In this document: positions 1 to 5,315 of the stretch, piece by piece
Numbering within the stretch: position 1 is the first letter of the stretch
How the letters are laid out: each line of letters begins with the position of its first letter
Source: Collinsella sp.
Lineage (GTDB): Bacteria > Actinomycetota > Coriobacteriia > Coriobacteriales > Coriobacteriaceae
Assembly: GCA_019419545.1 (NCBI GenBank)
Contig: DXZT01000023.1
Coordinates: 1 to 5,315, forward strand
Length of the DNA: 5,315 nucleotides
Reading direction: 5' to 3'
Notes under the pieces: model-generated
What the model was told of the DNA's origin: nothing
The model's database searches: none
Seen by the model: only the letters and a program-made list of their open reading frames with translations
Made by a program: the position numbers and the translations under genes

Positions 1-72
1 GACTTGCAGCGACGGACCTCGGGACGCTCTTACACCACGTCTGCGCGCGCCACCAAAGTGAGTCCGAAATAA
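1..72 (+). CDS. Possible 3' end of an unidentified gene (partial)
   Basis: Frame 1 is open from the window edge to a TAA at 70-72 and would end in residues TTSARATKVSPK. The first 60 bases are about 65% GC, and composition drops to about 35% GC over the next 60, as expected where a gene ends in a GC-rich genome. A short basic tail is a common protein terminus, but 23 codons cannot identify a family. Frame 3 is also open to a TAA at 93-95 and frame 2 to a TGA at 59-61, so the frame choice is not secure. The segment could equally be the edge of a dispersed intergenic repeat. Sequence to the left of the window would decide. Confidence 0.2.
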   Translation, partial: DLQRRTSGRSYTTSARATKVSPK

Positions 73-381
73 GCCAATTTGGAATCTTTTCGTAATAAAA
101 ACATAGCGATGTGCTACACATTTTTCAATGTTTTGTCGCTAAATGCTACTATTTTTGGCGTAAGTGGTCATTTATCCCCAAATTAGTCTGTTTTATCCAA
201 TATCTGTGACTGACCCCCTACGCAACTTCCCCATAGAGGGATTAATTTTTTGCGAAACTAAAATAATGGTACCCCCCCAACATTAAAAGAAACTACTGGA
301 AGTGCCATTTATTTCCGACCCCCTTTTACCGGAGTTTTATGACGGCCCCATGTAGTTCGCAGCCCATAATCCTCTGAGAAC
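73..381. other. AT-rich non-coding segment with C-runs
   Basis: This stretch holds no credible gene. GC is about 37% over 61-300 by direct count, against about 65% in sampled lines of the neighbouring coding DNA. It contains runs of five to seven C (214-218, 272-278, 319-323) between A/T-rich blocks, and many stops in all frames. A TGC-TACTAT extended -10-like element at 144-152 has only a weak -35 and no gene behind it. I see no tRNA, rRNA or known small-RNA fold. It may be ordinary intergenic DNA, the remains of a transferred segment, or part of a dispersed element together with the repeat block to its right. Confidence 0.5.
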
Positions 382-600
382 TGTGTCCCAGAATTCCCGT
401 CCGGAGTGGGATGCGGCTTCCGCTTGTGGCCCCGTTGGGAAACCACATCCCACTCCGATCACAAATTCCGGGTCGCACTTTCCGCCAAGACCCTCAACGG
501 GAAACCGCATCCCATTCCAAAGGCAAATTCCGGGACGCATTTTCCGCAACCCCACCCATCCGGAAATCCCATCCCACTCCGCACACATCCGGGCATAGAA
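382..600. repeat. Head-to-head palindromic repeat block with 62-bp direct units
   Basis: Two full direct units, 437-498 and 499-560, share 47 of 62 positions. A third, shortened unit begins in exact 62-bp register at 561 and fades near 595. Each unit opens with a GGGAAACC-N-CATCCCA-Y-TCC core and carries an AAATTCCGGG core (shortened to TCCGGG in the third unit). Upstream, 382-422 is an inverted copy: it matches the reverse complement of unit 2 (499-539) at 31 of 41 positions without a gap. The inverted and first direct units can fold into an imperfect hairpin with about 41-bp arms around a 14-nt loop (423-436). The strongest core is 403-421 against 438-456, 17 of 19 paired. This resembles REP/BIME-type intergenic palindromic elements; no family is identified. 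Confidence 0.75.
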
Positions 601-650
601 CAATCAGCTTACTAGGCCTTCCATCAATAAAGGGGCGCCCTCGTGTCATG

Positions 651-678
651 AAAAAAGCCTCGAGAACTTCGAGGCTTT
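651..678 (-). terminator. Rho-independent terminator of the flavodoxin gene
   Basis: On the minus strand a perfect 10-bp stem (AAAGCCTCGA at 678-669, pairing with 663-654) encloses a 5-nt loop and runs into six consecutive T. This is a textbook intrinsic terminator, placed 42 bp after the flavodoxin stop codon. On the plus strand only three T follow the stem, so it works mainly for the minus strand. Confidence 0.9.
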
Positions 679-720
679 CACATTTGTATTGTTTTGCACG
701 AAGGACCGCGAACGGCGAAG

Positions 721-1272
721 CTACTCTCCCAGCACGGCCTTCTTGGCGGCTGCAGCCATGTTGTCCAGATCCTCCTTGGTGGGATGGTCCTTCGCGGCAA
801 CCCAGTTGTCGAGCAGCATCTTAAATCGGGCGTTGTCGGGATCTTGCTCGAGCATGGCCTCGTAGCGCTGCTTGACCGCGGGGCCCATCTTGCCCTGGCA
901 CATCGCCCAGCCCGCAAGCTCGGCATCCCCAGCCAAATTGGAAGTTACGCGATCAATAATCTGCTGGTAATAGCTCTGGTCGGCCCCAAAACCGCAGGTG
1001 CCAAACAGGAAGACGCGCTTGCCGTGCAAGGCGGAAAGCAACGCCGCGACCGAAGGCGTGCACGCGCCCTTGTCGCACCAAAAACCGACGAGCACCGTGT
1101 CAGCCGCGCAGGCGCCCTGCGCCTCGAGCGCAACCTGATCTGCATCCGCATCGTCGCTCAACGCCGCGGCATGGACAAACTCAACACCCGCAGCCTGCAG
1201 AGCGTGCTTGATCGCGCCCGATACCATCCTGGTATTACCGCTCTTGCTGTTAACCACCAAAGAGCACGTCAT
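721..1272 (-). CDS. Flavodoxin-fold protein (Flavodoxin_3/BilS-like)
   Basis: Small cytoplasmic protein of 183 residues, probably FMN-binding. Near the N-terminus, after one hydrophobic beta strand (CSLVV), comes the loop SKSGNTR, the flavodoxin phosphate-binding loop. Next come TVLVGFWCDKGAC (about residues 59-71) and KRVFLFGTCGFG (about 85-96), the second and third strands and loops typical of the Flavodoxin_3-type family. The motif CQGKM and a C-terminal HPTKEDL segment also fit. BilS, linked to bilirubin reduction in gut bacteria, has this fold, but no BilR-like reductase is in the window, so the redox partner and substrate are unknown. The ATG at 1272 is preferred, with GAGG 10 nt upstream. 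A GTG at 1278 (185 residues, GAGG only 4 nt away) is possible. The gene has its own candidate promoter and terminator, suggesting a single-gene transcript. Confidence 0.88.
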   Translation of the reverse strand: MTCSLVVNSKSGNTRMVSGAIKHALQAAGVEFVHAAALSDDADADQVALEAQGACAADTVLVGFWCDKGACTPSVAALLSALHGKRVFLFGTCGFGADQSYYQQIIDRVTSNLAGDAELAGWAMCQGKMGPAVKQRYEAMLEQDPDNARFKMLLDNWVAAKDHPTKEDLDNMAAAAKKAVLGE

Positions 1273-1331
1273 AGTCACGTTGCCTCGTTTCCCCCAAAAC
1301 TAAAGCCACTAATGCAATTTATTAAAAGCAT

Positions 1332-1359
1332 ATCTTAGTACTATCGACGCAGATGTAAA
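1332..1359 (-). promoter_or_regulatory. Candidate promoter of the flavodoxin gene
   Basis: Reading the minus strand, TTTACA (1359-1354, 5 of 6 to the -35 consensus) is followed after 16 bp by TAAGAT (1337-1332, 4 of 6 to the -10 consensus). A start of transcription near 1325 would give a leader of about 50 nt before the ATG. The -35 lies inside the inverted repeat at 1349-1367, so a bound protein there would block RNA polymerase. The assignment rests on the sequence match alone. Confidence 0.5.
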
Positions 1360-1380
1360 CCATCTGCCGCTAATCGGCAG
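1349..1380. promoter_or_regulatory. Overlapping inverted repeats, possible operator or alternate hairpins
   Basis: GCAGATG (1349-1355) and CATCTGC (1361-1367) form a perfect 7-bp inverted repeat around 5 bases. This 19-bp palindrome is of the size bound by TetR or MarR dimers, and it contains the candidate -35. A second perfect repeat, CTGCCG/CGGCAG (1364-1369 and 1375-1380, 5-nt loop), shares bases 1364-1367 with the first. In RNA only one of the two could form at a time. Neither is followed by a T-run on the minus strand, so they are poor terminators for the ABC operon. Confidence 0.45.
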
Positions 1381-1381
1381 C

Positions 1382-1401
1382 CCCTACTGGGCCCTACTGG
1401 G
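1382..1401. repeat. Perfect 10-bp tandem duplication across a stop codon
   Basis: CCCTACTGGG occurs twice back to back (1382-1391 and 1392-1401). The right copy contains the TAG stop of ABC subunit B; the left copy lies just beyond it. Each copy is itself a near-palindrome (CCC-TACT-GGG). It looks like a small slippage duplication at the end of the gene. Confidence 0.8.
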
Positions 1402-3253
1402 CAAACTGGCTACGATAAAGCTCGGCATAGAAGCCGCCTGCCGCTAGCAGCTCGTCATGCGTGCCGCGCTCGATAATCTCGCCATCGCGCATTACCAGGA
1501 TGCAGTCGGCGTTGCGAATCGTCGACAGGCGGTGCGCCACCACAAAGCTCGTGCGACCGGCCATGAGCTCGTCAAATGCCGCCTGCACCTGCAGCTCGGT
1601 ACGGGTATCGATGCTCGAGGTGGCCTCGTCCAGCAGCAGAATCGCCGGATCGGTGAGCATGACGCGCGCGATGCACAACAGCTGCTTTTGGCCTTGGCTA
1701 AACGTGCCGCCGTCCTCACCGATGACCGTATCGTAGCCGCCTGGCAGCTGCACGATAAACTTATGCGCATGCGCGCGCTTGGCCGCCTCGATAACCTGCT
1801 CGCGCGTGGCATCTGGGCAACCGTAAGCGATGTTTTCCGCCACCGTGCCCTCGAACAGCCAAGTGTCCTGCAGCACCATGCCAAAGGCACGGCGCAGGCT
1901 CGAGCGCGTGTAGTCACGCGAGGAGCGACCATCGACCGCGATGCACCCAGCATCGATATCGTAAAAGCGCAGCAGCAGATTGATGAGCGTCGTCTTGCCA
2001 CAGCCCGTAGGACCGACCAGGGCAAAGCGCATGCCGGGCTTAGCCTCGATGCAGATGTCCTGCAGCAGCCTGCGGTCGGGCACGTAGCTAAAGTCCACAT
2101 GCTCAAGGGCGACCTCGCCCTGCGGTGCGGCAAGTTCCACGGCATCTGGCGCATCGGGCTCCTGCTCGCGTGCATCGAGCAGCGCGAACATGCGGCGCGC
2201 CGAGGCATACGCCGTCTGGATCTGCGTAATGACGTTGGTGACCTCGTTGAACGGCTTGGTGTACTGGTTGGCATAGGACAGGAAAATCTGCACGCCGCCC
2301 ACCGTAAGCGCCGCGGGCACGCCCGTGATCACGCCCACGCAGCCGATCACAGCGACCACGGCATAGATGATGTTATTGATAAAGCGCGTGCCGGGGTTGG
2401 AAAGCGAACCCATAAACTGCGCGCGCTCACCCGCGGTGTAGAGCTCAGCATTGAGGGCATCGAAGCGCTGCTGAGCGTGCGTGCCGTAGGCGAAGGCGTC
2501 CACGAGCTTTTGCTCACCCACATACTCCTCGATATGACCACCGAGCTGCCCTTGAATACGCTGCTGCGCCGTAAAGCTCTTGTTGGAAAGCTTGGCGATG
2601 GCGCCGGCTGCAAAAATGGAAAGCGGCGTGACGAGCACCACCACGAGCGTCATGGCCAGGTTAATGGAGAGCATAAACGCGAGCGTGCCCACGATGGTGA
2701 TAACGCCGGTGAAAAGCTGCGTGAAGCCCTGCAGCAGACCGTCGCCCACCTGGTCGACGTCATTGACCACGCGGCTCATAAGGTCGCCGTGGGCATGGCT
2801 GTCGATAAAGCTGAGCGGCATACGGCTGAGCTTGTCGCTCGCCTCCACGCGCATGTCACGCACCGTCTCGTAGGACAGGCGGTTGACGCAGTAGCCCTGC
2901 AGCCACTGGAAGGCCGCGGCACCTACGACGACAATCGCGAGCTTGGTGACAAGCGGCAGCAGTGCATCGAAATTCACCTGGCCCGCGGCAACGATCAGGT
3001 CGATGCCCTCACCGATAAGGATAGGCGTGTAGAGCTGCAGAATCACCGAGATGGCGGCGCTCACAAACGACGCCGTAAACGAAATACGGTGCGGACGGAC
3101 GTAACCCATCAGGCGGCGGGTCACCGCGCCCACGGGATAGCGCTCGGGGTCGCCGGGCTGACGCGGGCCGTCACCCAGATCGTTGAGGCTATCGTTGCCG
3201 GACACGTTGGCGGTCATCGTGGCGACCGAACCGGAAGAAGTGTACGGATTCAT
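1394..3253 (-). CDS. ABC exporter subunit B (canonical ATPase, degenerate signature)
   Basis: Type IV ABC half-transporter of 619 residues, an inner-membrane permease fused to its ATPase. About 45 polar residues precede six likely membrane segments (roughly 57-80, 103-120, 174-195, 198-220, 291-312, 315-335). The ATPase domain has A-loop Tyr390, Walker A GPTGCGKT (414-421), Q-loop Gln462, Walker B ILLLDE with catalytic Glu543, D-loop SSID and switch His574. The signature is FSQGQ (518-522) instead of LSGGQ. It therefore supplies the working Walker motifs but a weakened signature, complementing subunit A. The start ATG directly follows the stop of A, with AAGAAGG 8 nt upstream, so translation is probably coupled. 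LmrCD, BmrCD and TM287/288 are comparable pairs; many are drug exporters, but the cargo here is unknown. Confidence 0.95.
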   Translation of the reverse strand: MNPYTSSGSVATMTANVSGNDSLNDLGDGPRQPGDPERYPVGAVTRRLMGYVRPHRISFTASFVSAAISVILQLYTPILIGEGIDLIVAAGQVNFDALLPLVTKLAIVVVGAAAFQWLQGYCVNRLSYETVRDMRVEASDKLSRMPLSFIDSHAHGDLMSRVVNDVDQVGDGLLQGFTQLFTGVITIVGTLAFMLSINLAMTLVVVLVTPLSIFAAGAIAKLSNKSFTAQQRIQGQLGGHIEEYVGEQKLVDAFAYGTHAQQRFDALNAELYTAGERAQFMGSLSNPGTRFINNIIYAVVAVIGCVGVITGVPAALTVGGVQIFLSYANQYTKPFNEVTNVITQIQTAYASARRMFALLDAREQEPDAPDAVELAAPQGEVALEHVDFSYVPDRRLLQDICIEAKPGMRFALVGPTGCGKTTLINLLLRFYDIDAGCIAVDGRSSRDYTRSSLRRAFGMVLQDTWLFEGTVAENIAYGCPDATREQVIEAAKRAHAHKFIVQLPGGYDTVIGEDGGTFSQGQKQLLCIARVMLTDPAILLLDEATSSIDTRTELQVQAAFDELMAGRTSFVVAHRLSTIRNADCILVMRDGEIIERGTHDELLAAGGFYAELYRSQFAQ

Positions 3254-3268
3254 TTAGCAGCCCTTCTT
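3254..3268 (-). promoter_or_regulatory. Ribosome binding site of subunit B inside the end of subunit A
   Basis: The codons for the Lys-Lys-Gly of the A tail (AAG AAG GGC) read AAGAAGG at 3268-3262, 8 nt before the ATG of B at 3253. The stop of A (TAA, 3256-3254) touches that ATG. Ribosomes finishing A are thus placed to restart on B, which would help keep the two subunits in equal amounts. Confidence 0.7.
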
Positions 3269-5110
3269 TGCGCAGGCGGATGCGGGGGCGGTCGGAGCGG
3301 ACGCGGGCGTCGTGCTCCCCTGCTGGCCCTCGAGTTCCTCGCGGCGCAGCTGCGACTGGCAAATCTCGCGATAGAGCTGGCAGGTCGTGTACAGCTCATC
3401 GTGCGTGCCCAGGCCCGCAACCGAGCCGTGGTCGAGTACGCAGATCATATCGGCGTCGCGCACGGTCGAGACGCGCTGGCTCACAATCACCGTCGTGAGC
3501 GGCAGCCCGCCCTCGGCGGCACCGCGCACGCTGCGCTCGCGAATGGCATGGCGAAGCGCCGCATCAGTCTTAAAGTCGAGCGCCGAGGCGGAGTCGTCCA
3601 TGATCAGGAGCTGTGGCGAACCCACCAGGGCGCGCGCGATAGTCAGGCGCTGGCGCTGACCGCCGCTAAAGTTCTTGCCGCCCGCCTCGACCGGGGCATC
3701 CAGGCCTTGGGGCTTGTTGCGCACGAACTCGCTCGCCTGCGCCATGTCGAGCGCCGCCCAGAGCTCCTCGTCGGTCGCCGCCTCGTTGCGCCAGGTCAGG
3801 TTGCTGCGGATGGTGCCGCTCACCAGCGACGCGCGCTGCGGAACGGTCGCGACCACGTGGCGCAGCTGATCGAGCGGCCAGGTGCGCACGTCGGCGCCCA
3901 TCACGCTCACACTGCCGGCGCCCGCATCGTACAGACGCGGGATAAGCGAGACGAGCGTGGACTTACCGCTGCCCGTTCCGCCTATAATGCCGAGCGTTTT
4001 GCCCAGCGGCAGCTCCAGGGTCACATCGTCAACAGCATTTGCCGCGCCCGCGCCAAACGAAAAGCTCGCATGCTCAAAGCTCAGCGCGGAAACCGGAGTG
4101 GCGCCACTTGCCAGGTCACTCGACTCGGGCAGCGCGACCAGCTGGTTGCCCTCGTCCGTAATGCTCGGCTCGCAATTGAGCACCTCGTTGATACGTGACG
4201 CGCTGGCACTCGCCTTGGTAAAGACCACGACCAGGTTGGCGACGTACACGATGGAGGTGAGGGTCTGCGTCATGTAGTTCACAAACGCCATGACCTGGCC
4301 CTGCGTGAGCTCGCCCACGTTGACCTGGATGCCGCCCACCCACAGGATGGCGCACACGCCCAGGTTCATCACGAGAAACGTGACAGGGTTGAGAATCGAC
4401 GAAAGCTTGCCCACCACGATGGCGGTATTGGCCTGGTCGTCGGCGGCCTGGGCAAAGCGCTCGCGCTCGTGGTCTTCGCGCACAAACGCACGAACCACGC
4501 GGGCGCCCGAAAGACCTTCGCGGCAGATAAGCGCGATGCAATCGAGCTTTGCCTGCAGCTGCTTGTAGTAGGGAATGCAGCGCGCCATGACAAGCCAAAA
4601 CACCAGGCCGATGGCGGGCGTGCAAATCAAGAAAATCACGCCAAGCTTAAGGTCGATGGCAAGGGCCGCGACCATGGAGCCCACCGCCAGGAAAGGCCAG
4701 CGGATGAGCATGCGCACGCCCAGCGCCACGGCAAGCTGCACCTGGTTGACGTCGTTGGTGATGCGCGTGATGAGCGACGGCGTGCCAAAACGGTCGAGCT
4801 CGGCATAGCTCAGTTTGTTGATGTGCTGGTAGAGCGCACCACGGATATCGGTGCCCATGCCCTGCGAGGTGAGCGCCGCCATCTTTTGGCAGACGAGCGT
4901 AAACGAGATGCCGATCACAGCCATGGCGGCAAGCACCATACCGTAACGGACGACGGCATCCACGTCGTGCGAGCCAATGCCCTTATCGATCATCTGGGCA
5001 ATCACCAGCGGCGTCAGCAGGTCAAAGATCACTTCGATCAACTTGCACGCAGGGCCGATCACCATATATCGGCGAAACTTACCACCAAAACGCCTGAGCA
5101 ACTCAATCAT
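3254..5110 (-). CDS. ABC exporter subunit A (degenerate ATPase, canonical signature)
   Basis: Type IV ABC half-transporter of 618 residues; membrane domain about 1-300, ATPase about 340-580. Walker A is GGTGSGKST (377-385), Q-loop Gln425, signature FSGGQ (481-485), Walker B LLIMDD (501-506). Asp506 stands where the catalytic Glu is expected, and Gln545 (SQRVST) replaces the switch His. Phe352 sits near the expected A-loop aromatic. These changes mark the non-hydrolysing half of a heterodimer. The C-terminus is a low-complexity Ala/Pro/Ser/Thr tail ending CAKKGC. The ATG at 5110 is chosen because GGGGAG lies 9 nt upstream and the conserved N-terminus (IELLRRF) begins there. A GTG at 5167 would add 19 residues but has no ribosome binding site and lies upstream of the expected transcription start. 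It is the first gene of a two-gene operon with subunit B; the cargo is unknown. Confidence 0.94.
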   Translation of the reverse strand: MIELLRRFGGKFRRYMVIGPACKLIEVIFDLLTPLVIAQMIDKGIGSHDVDAVVRYGMVLAAMAVIGISFTLVCQKMAALTSQGMGTDIRGALYQHINKLSYAELDRFGTPSLITRITNDVNQVQLAVALGVRMLIRWPFLAVGSMVAALAIDLKLGVIFLICTPAIGLVFWLVMARCIPYYKQLQAKLDCIALICREGLSGARVVRAFVREDHERERFAQAADDQANTAIVVGKLSSILNPVTFLVMNLGVCAILWVGGIQVNVGELTQGQVMAFVNYMTQTLTSIVYVANLVVVFTKASASASRINEVLNCEPSITDEGNQLVALPESSDLASGATPVSALSFEHASFSFGAGAANAVDDVTLELPLGKTLGIIGGTGSGKSTLVSLIPRLYDAGAGSVSVMGADVRTWPLDQLRHVVATVPQRASLVSGTIRSNLTWRNEAATDEELWAALDMAQASEFVRNKPQGLDAPVEAGGKNFSGGQRQRLTIARALVGSPQLLIMDDSASALDFKTDAALRHAIRERSVRGAAEGGLPLTTVIVSQRVSTVRDADMICVLDHGSVAGLGTHDELYTTCQLYREICQSQLRREELEGQQGSTTPASAPTAPASACAKKGC

Positions 5111-5154
5111 GTATAGGCGCTCCCCATCATCATCCACATTCAATTCGAACCATG

Positions 5155-5184
5155 ATAGTACCGCCACCCCAAAAGAAGCGTAAA
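5155..5184 (-). promoter_or_regulatory. Candidate promoter of the ABC operon
   Basis: On the minus strand TTTACG (5184-5179, 4 of 6 to the -35 consensus) is followed after 18 bp by TACTAT (5160-5155, 4 of 6 to the -10 consensus). The expected transcript start near 5148 gives a leader of about 38 nt to the ATG at 5110 and excludes the GTG at 5167. The match is moderate and not otherwise supported. Confidence 0.4.
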
Positions 5185-5258
5185 CAACTCGTCATTTCTA
5201 ACGGGATTCAGTTTTCAGAGGAGCATACGCGCACACCCAGCCAGTGGCGGGCCAATCG

Positions 5259-5287
5259 CTTGGTATACTTACATTAGTGCTACCAAG
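5259..5287 (+). promoter_or_regulatory. Extended -10 promoter inside an inverted repeat (divergent gene)
   Basis: CTTGGTA (5259-5265) and TACCAAG (5281-5287) form a perfect 7-bp inverted repeat around 15 bases. Within it, on the plus strand, TGG-TATACT (5261-5269) is a good extended -10 (5 of 6 for the hexamer); no clear -35 is seen. Transcription would start near 5276, inside the repeat, so the repeat is well placed to be a repressor site. GAGG at 5309-5312 would serve a start codon just past the window edge. This points to a divergent gene, perhaps a regulator, which cannot be seen. Confidence 0.45.
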
Positions 5288-5315
5288 TTAGTCGCCGACC
5301 CTTGAAATGAGGTGC

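Noticed and set aside
30..104. A 24-codon minus-strand frame starting at the ATG at 104
   Set aside because: No ribosome binding site lies upstream and the length is within chance; kept only as a note because its start coincides with the composition change.
124..152. Plus-strand promoter with TACTAT and an extended TGC
   Set aside because: The -35 (TTCAAT) is weak and no plus-strand gene follows; such matches are frequent by chance in AT-rich DNA.
214..323. G-quadruplex from the C-runs (G-runs on the minus strand)
   Set aside because: The runs lie 10 to about 50 bases apart, with loops too long for a convincing quadruplex.
382..600. CRISPR array
   Set aside because: Repeats and intervals are not separable: similarity extends over the whole 62-bp unit, copies are diverged, and one copy is inverted.
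337..615. Several open frames of 69-88 codons, on both strands, in the repeat block
   Set aside because: The 62-bp period is not a multiple of three, so repeat copies shift frame and the peptides do not repeat. The frames reflect lack of stop codons in the repeat and have no start signals.
411..824. A 137-codon plus-strand frame
   Set aside because: It joins the repeat block to the antisense of the flavodoxin 3' end and passes through the terminator hairpin; no coherent protein results.
1364..1380. Terminator of the ABC operon
   Set aside because: The 6-bp stem is perfect but no T-run follows on the minus strand, so intrinsic termination is unlikely.
1457..4198. A 913-codon open frame on the plus strand across both ABC genes
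   Set aside because: Its codons are the exact reverse complements of the ABC codons, and both genes share that phase. It stays open because TTA, CTA and TCA codons are rare in this GC-rich coding DNA. The protein is rich in His, Arg and Ala with no recognisable domain.
5111..5167. GTG start at 5167 for ABC subunit A (19 extra residues)
   Set aside because: No Shine-Dalgarno precedes it, the candidate promoter would start transcription downstream of it, and the ATG at 5110 has GGGGAG at good spacing.

Overview
The window looks like a piece of a GC-rich, low-redundancy Gram-positive chromosome, most plausibly a gut Coriobacteriia relative such as Collinsella. The coding DNA sampled is about 65% GC, and there is a paired ABC exporter and a short flavodoxin-fold protein of a type common in gut anaerobes. 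The taxon is an inference from style and composition, not something the sequence proves.

All three confidently called genes are on the minus strand, so the window reads from right to left. At the right edge (about 5168-5315) is an intergenic region. It carries a candidate minus-strand promoter for the ABC operon and, facing the other way, an extended -10 promoter inside a 29-bp inverted repeat. A Shine-Dalgarno-like GAGG lies at the very edge, so a divergent plus-strand gene probably begins just outside the window. The ABC operon follows: subunit A (3254-5110) and subunit B (1394-3253). Their junction is TAA immediately followed by ATG, and the ribosome binding site of B lies inside the last codons of A. 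A has a degenerate ATPase (Asp in place of the catalytic Glu, Gln in place of the switch His) with a canonical signature motif. B has a canonical Walker B and switch His but a degenerate signature (FSQGQ). This complementary pattern is that of heterodimeric type IV exporters with one working and one degenerate ATP site. The two proteins therefore most likely form one transporter; its cargo cannot be read from the sequence.

A 121-bp gap separates the operon from a flavodoxin-fold gene (721-1272). The gap holds two overlapping, mutually exclusive inverted repeats. One of them covers the -35 box of a candidate promoter for the flavodoxin gene, which suggests that this gene is regulated separately from the exporter. 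A good intrinsic terminator (651-678) ends the flavodoxin transcript.

The left part (1-650) has no confident gene. Bases 1-72 are GC-rich and may be the tail of a gene that starts outside the window. Bases 73-381 are abruptly AT-rich (37% GC over 61-300). Bases 382-600 hold an unusual repeat: one inverted unit facing three direct units with a 62-bp period, able to form a long imperfect hairpin. No clear new defence or biosynthetic system is visible. The least explained parts are the repeat block, the AT-rich segment beside it and the operator-like palindromes.
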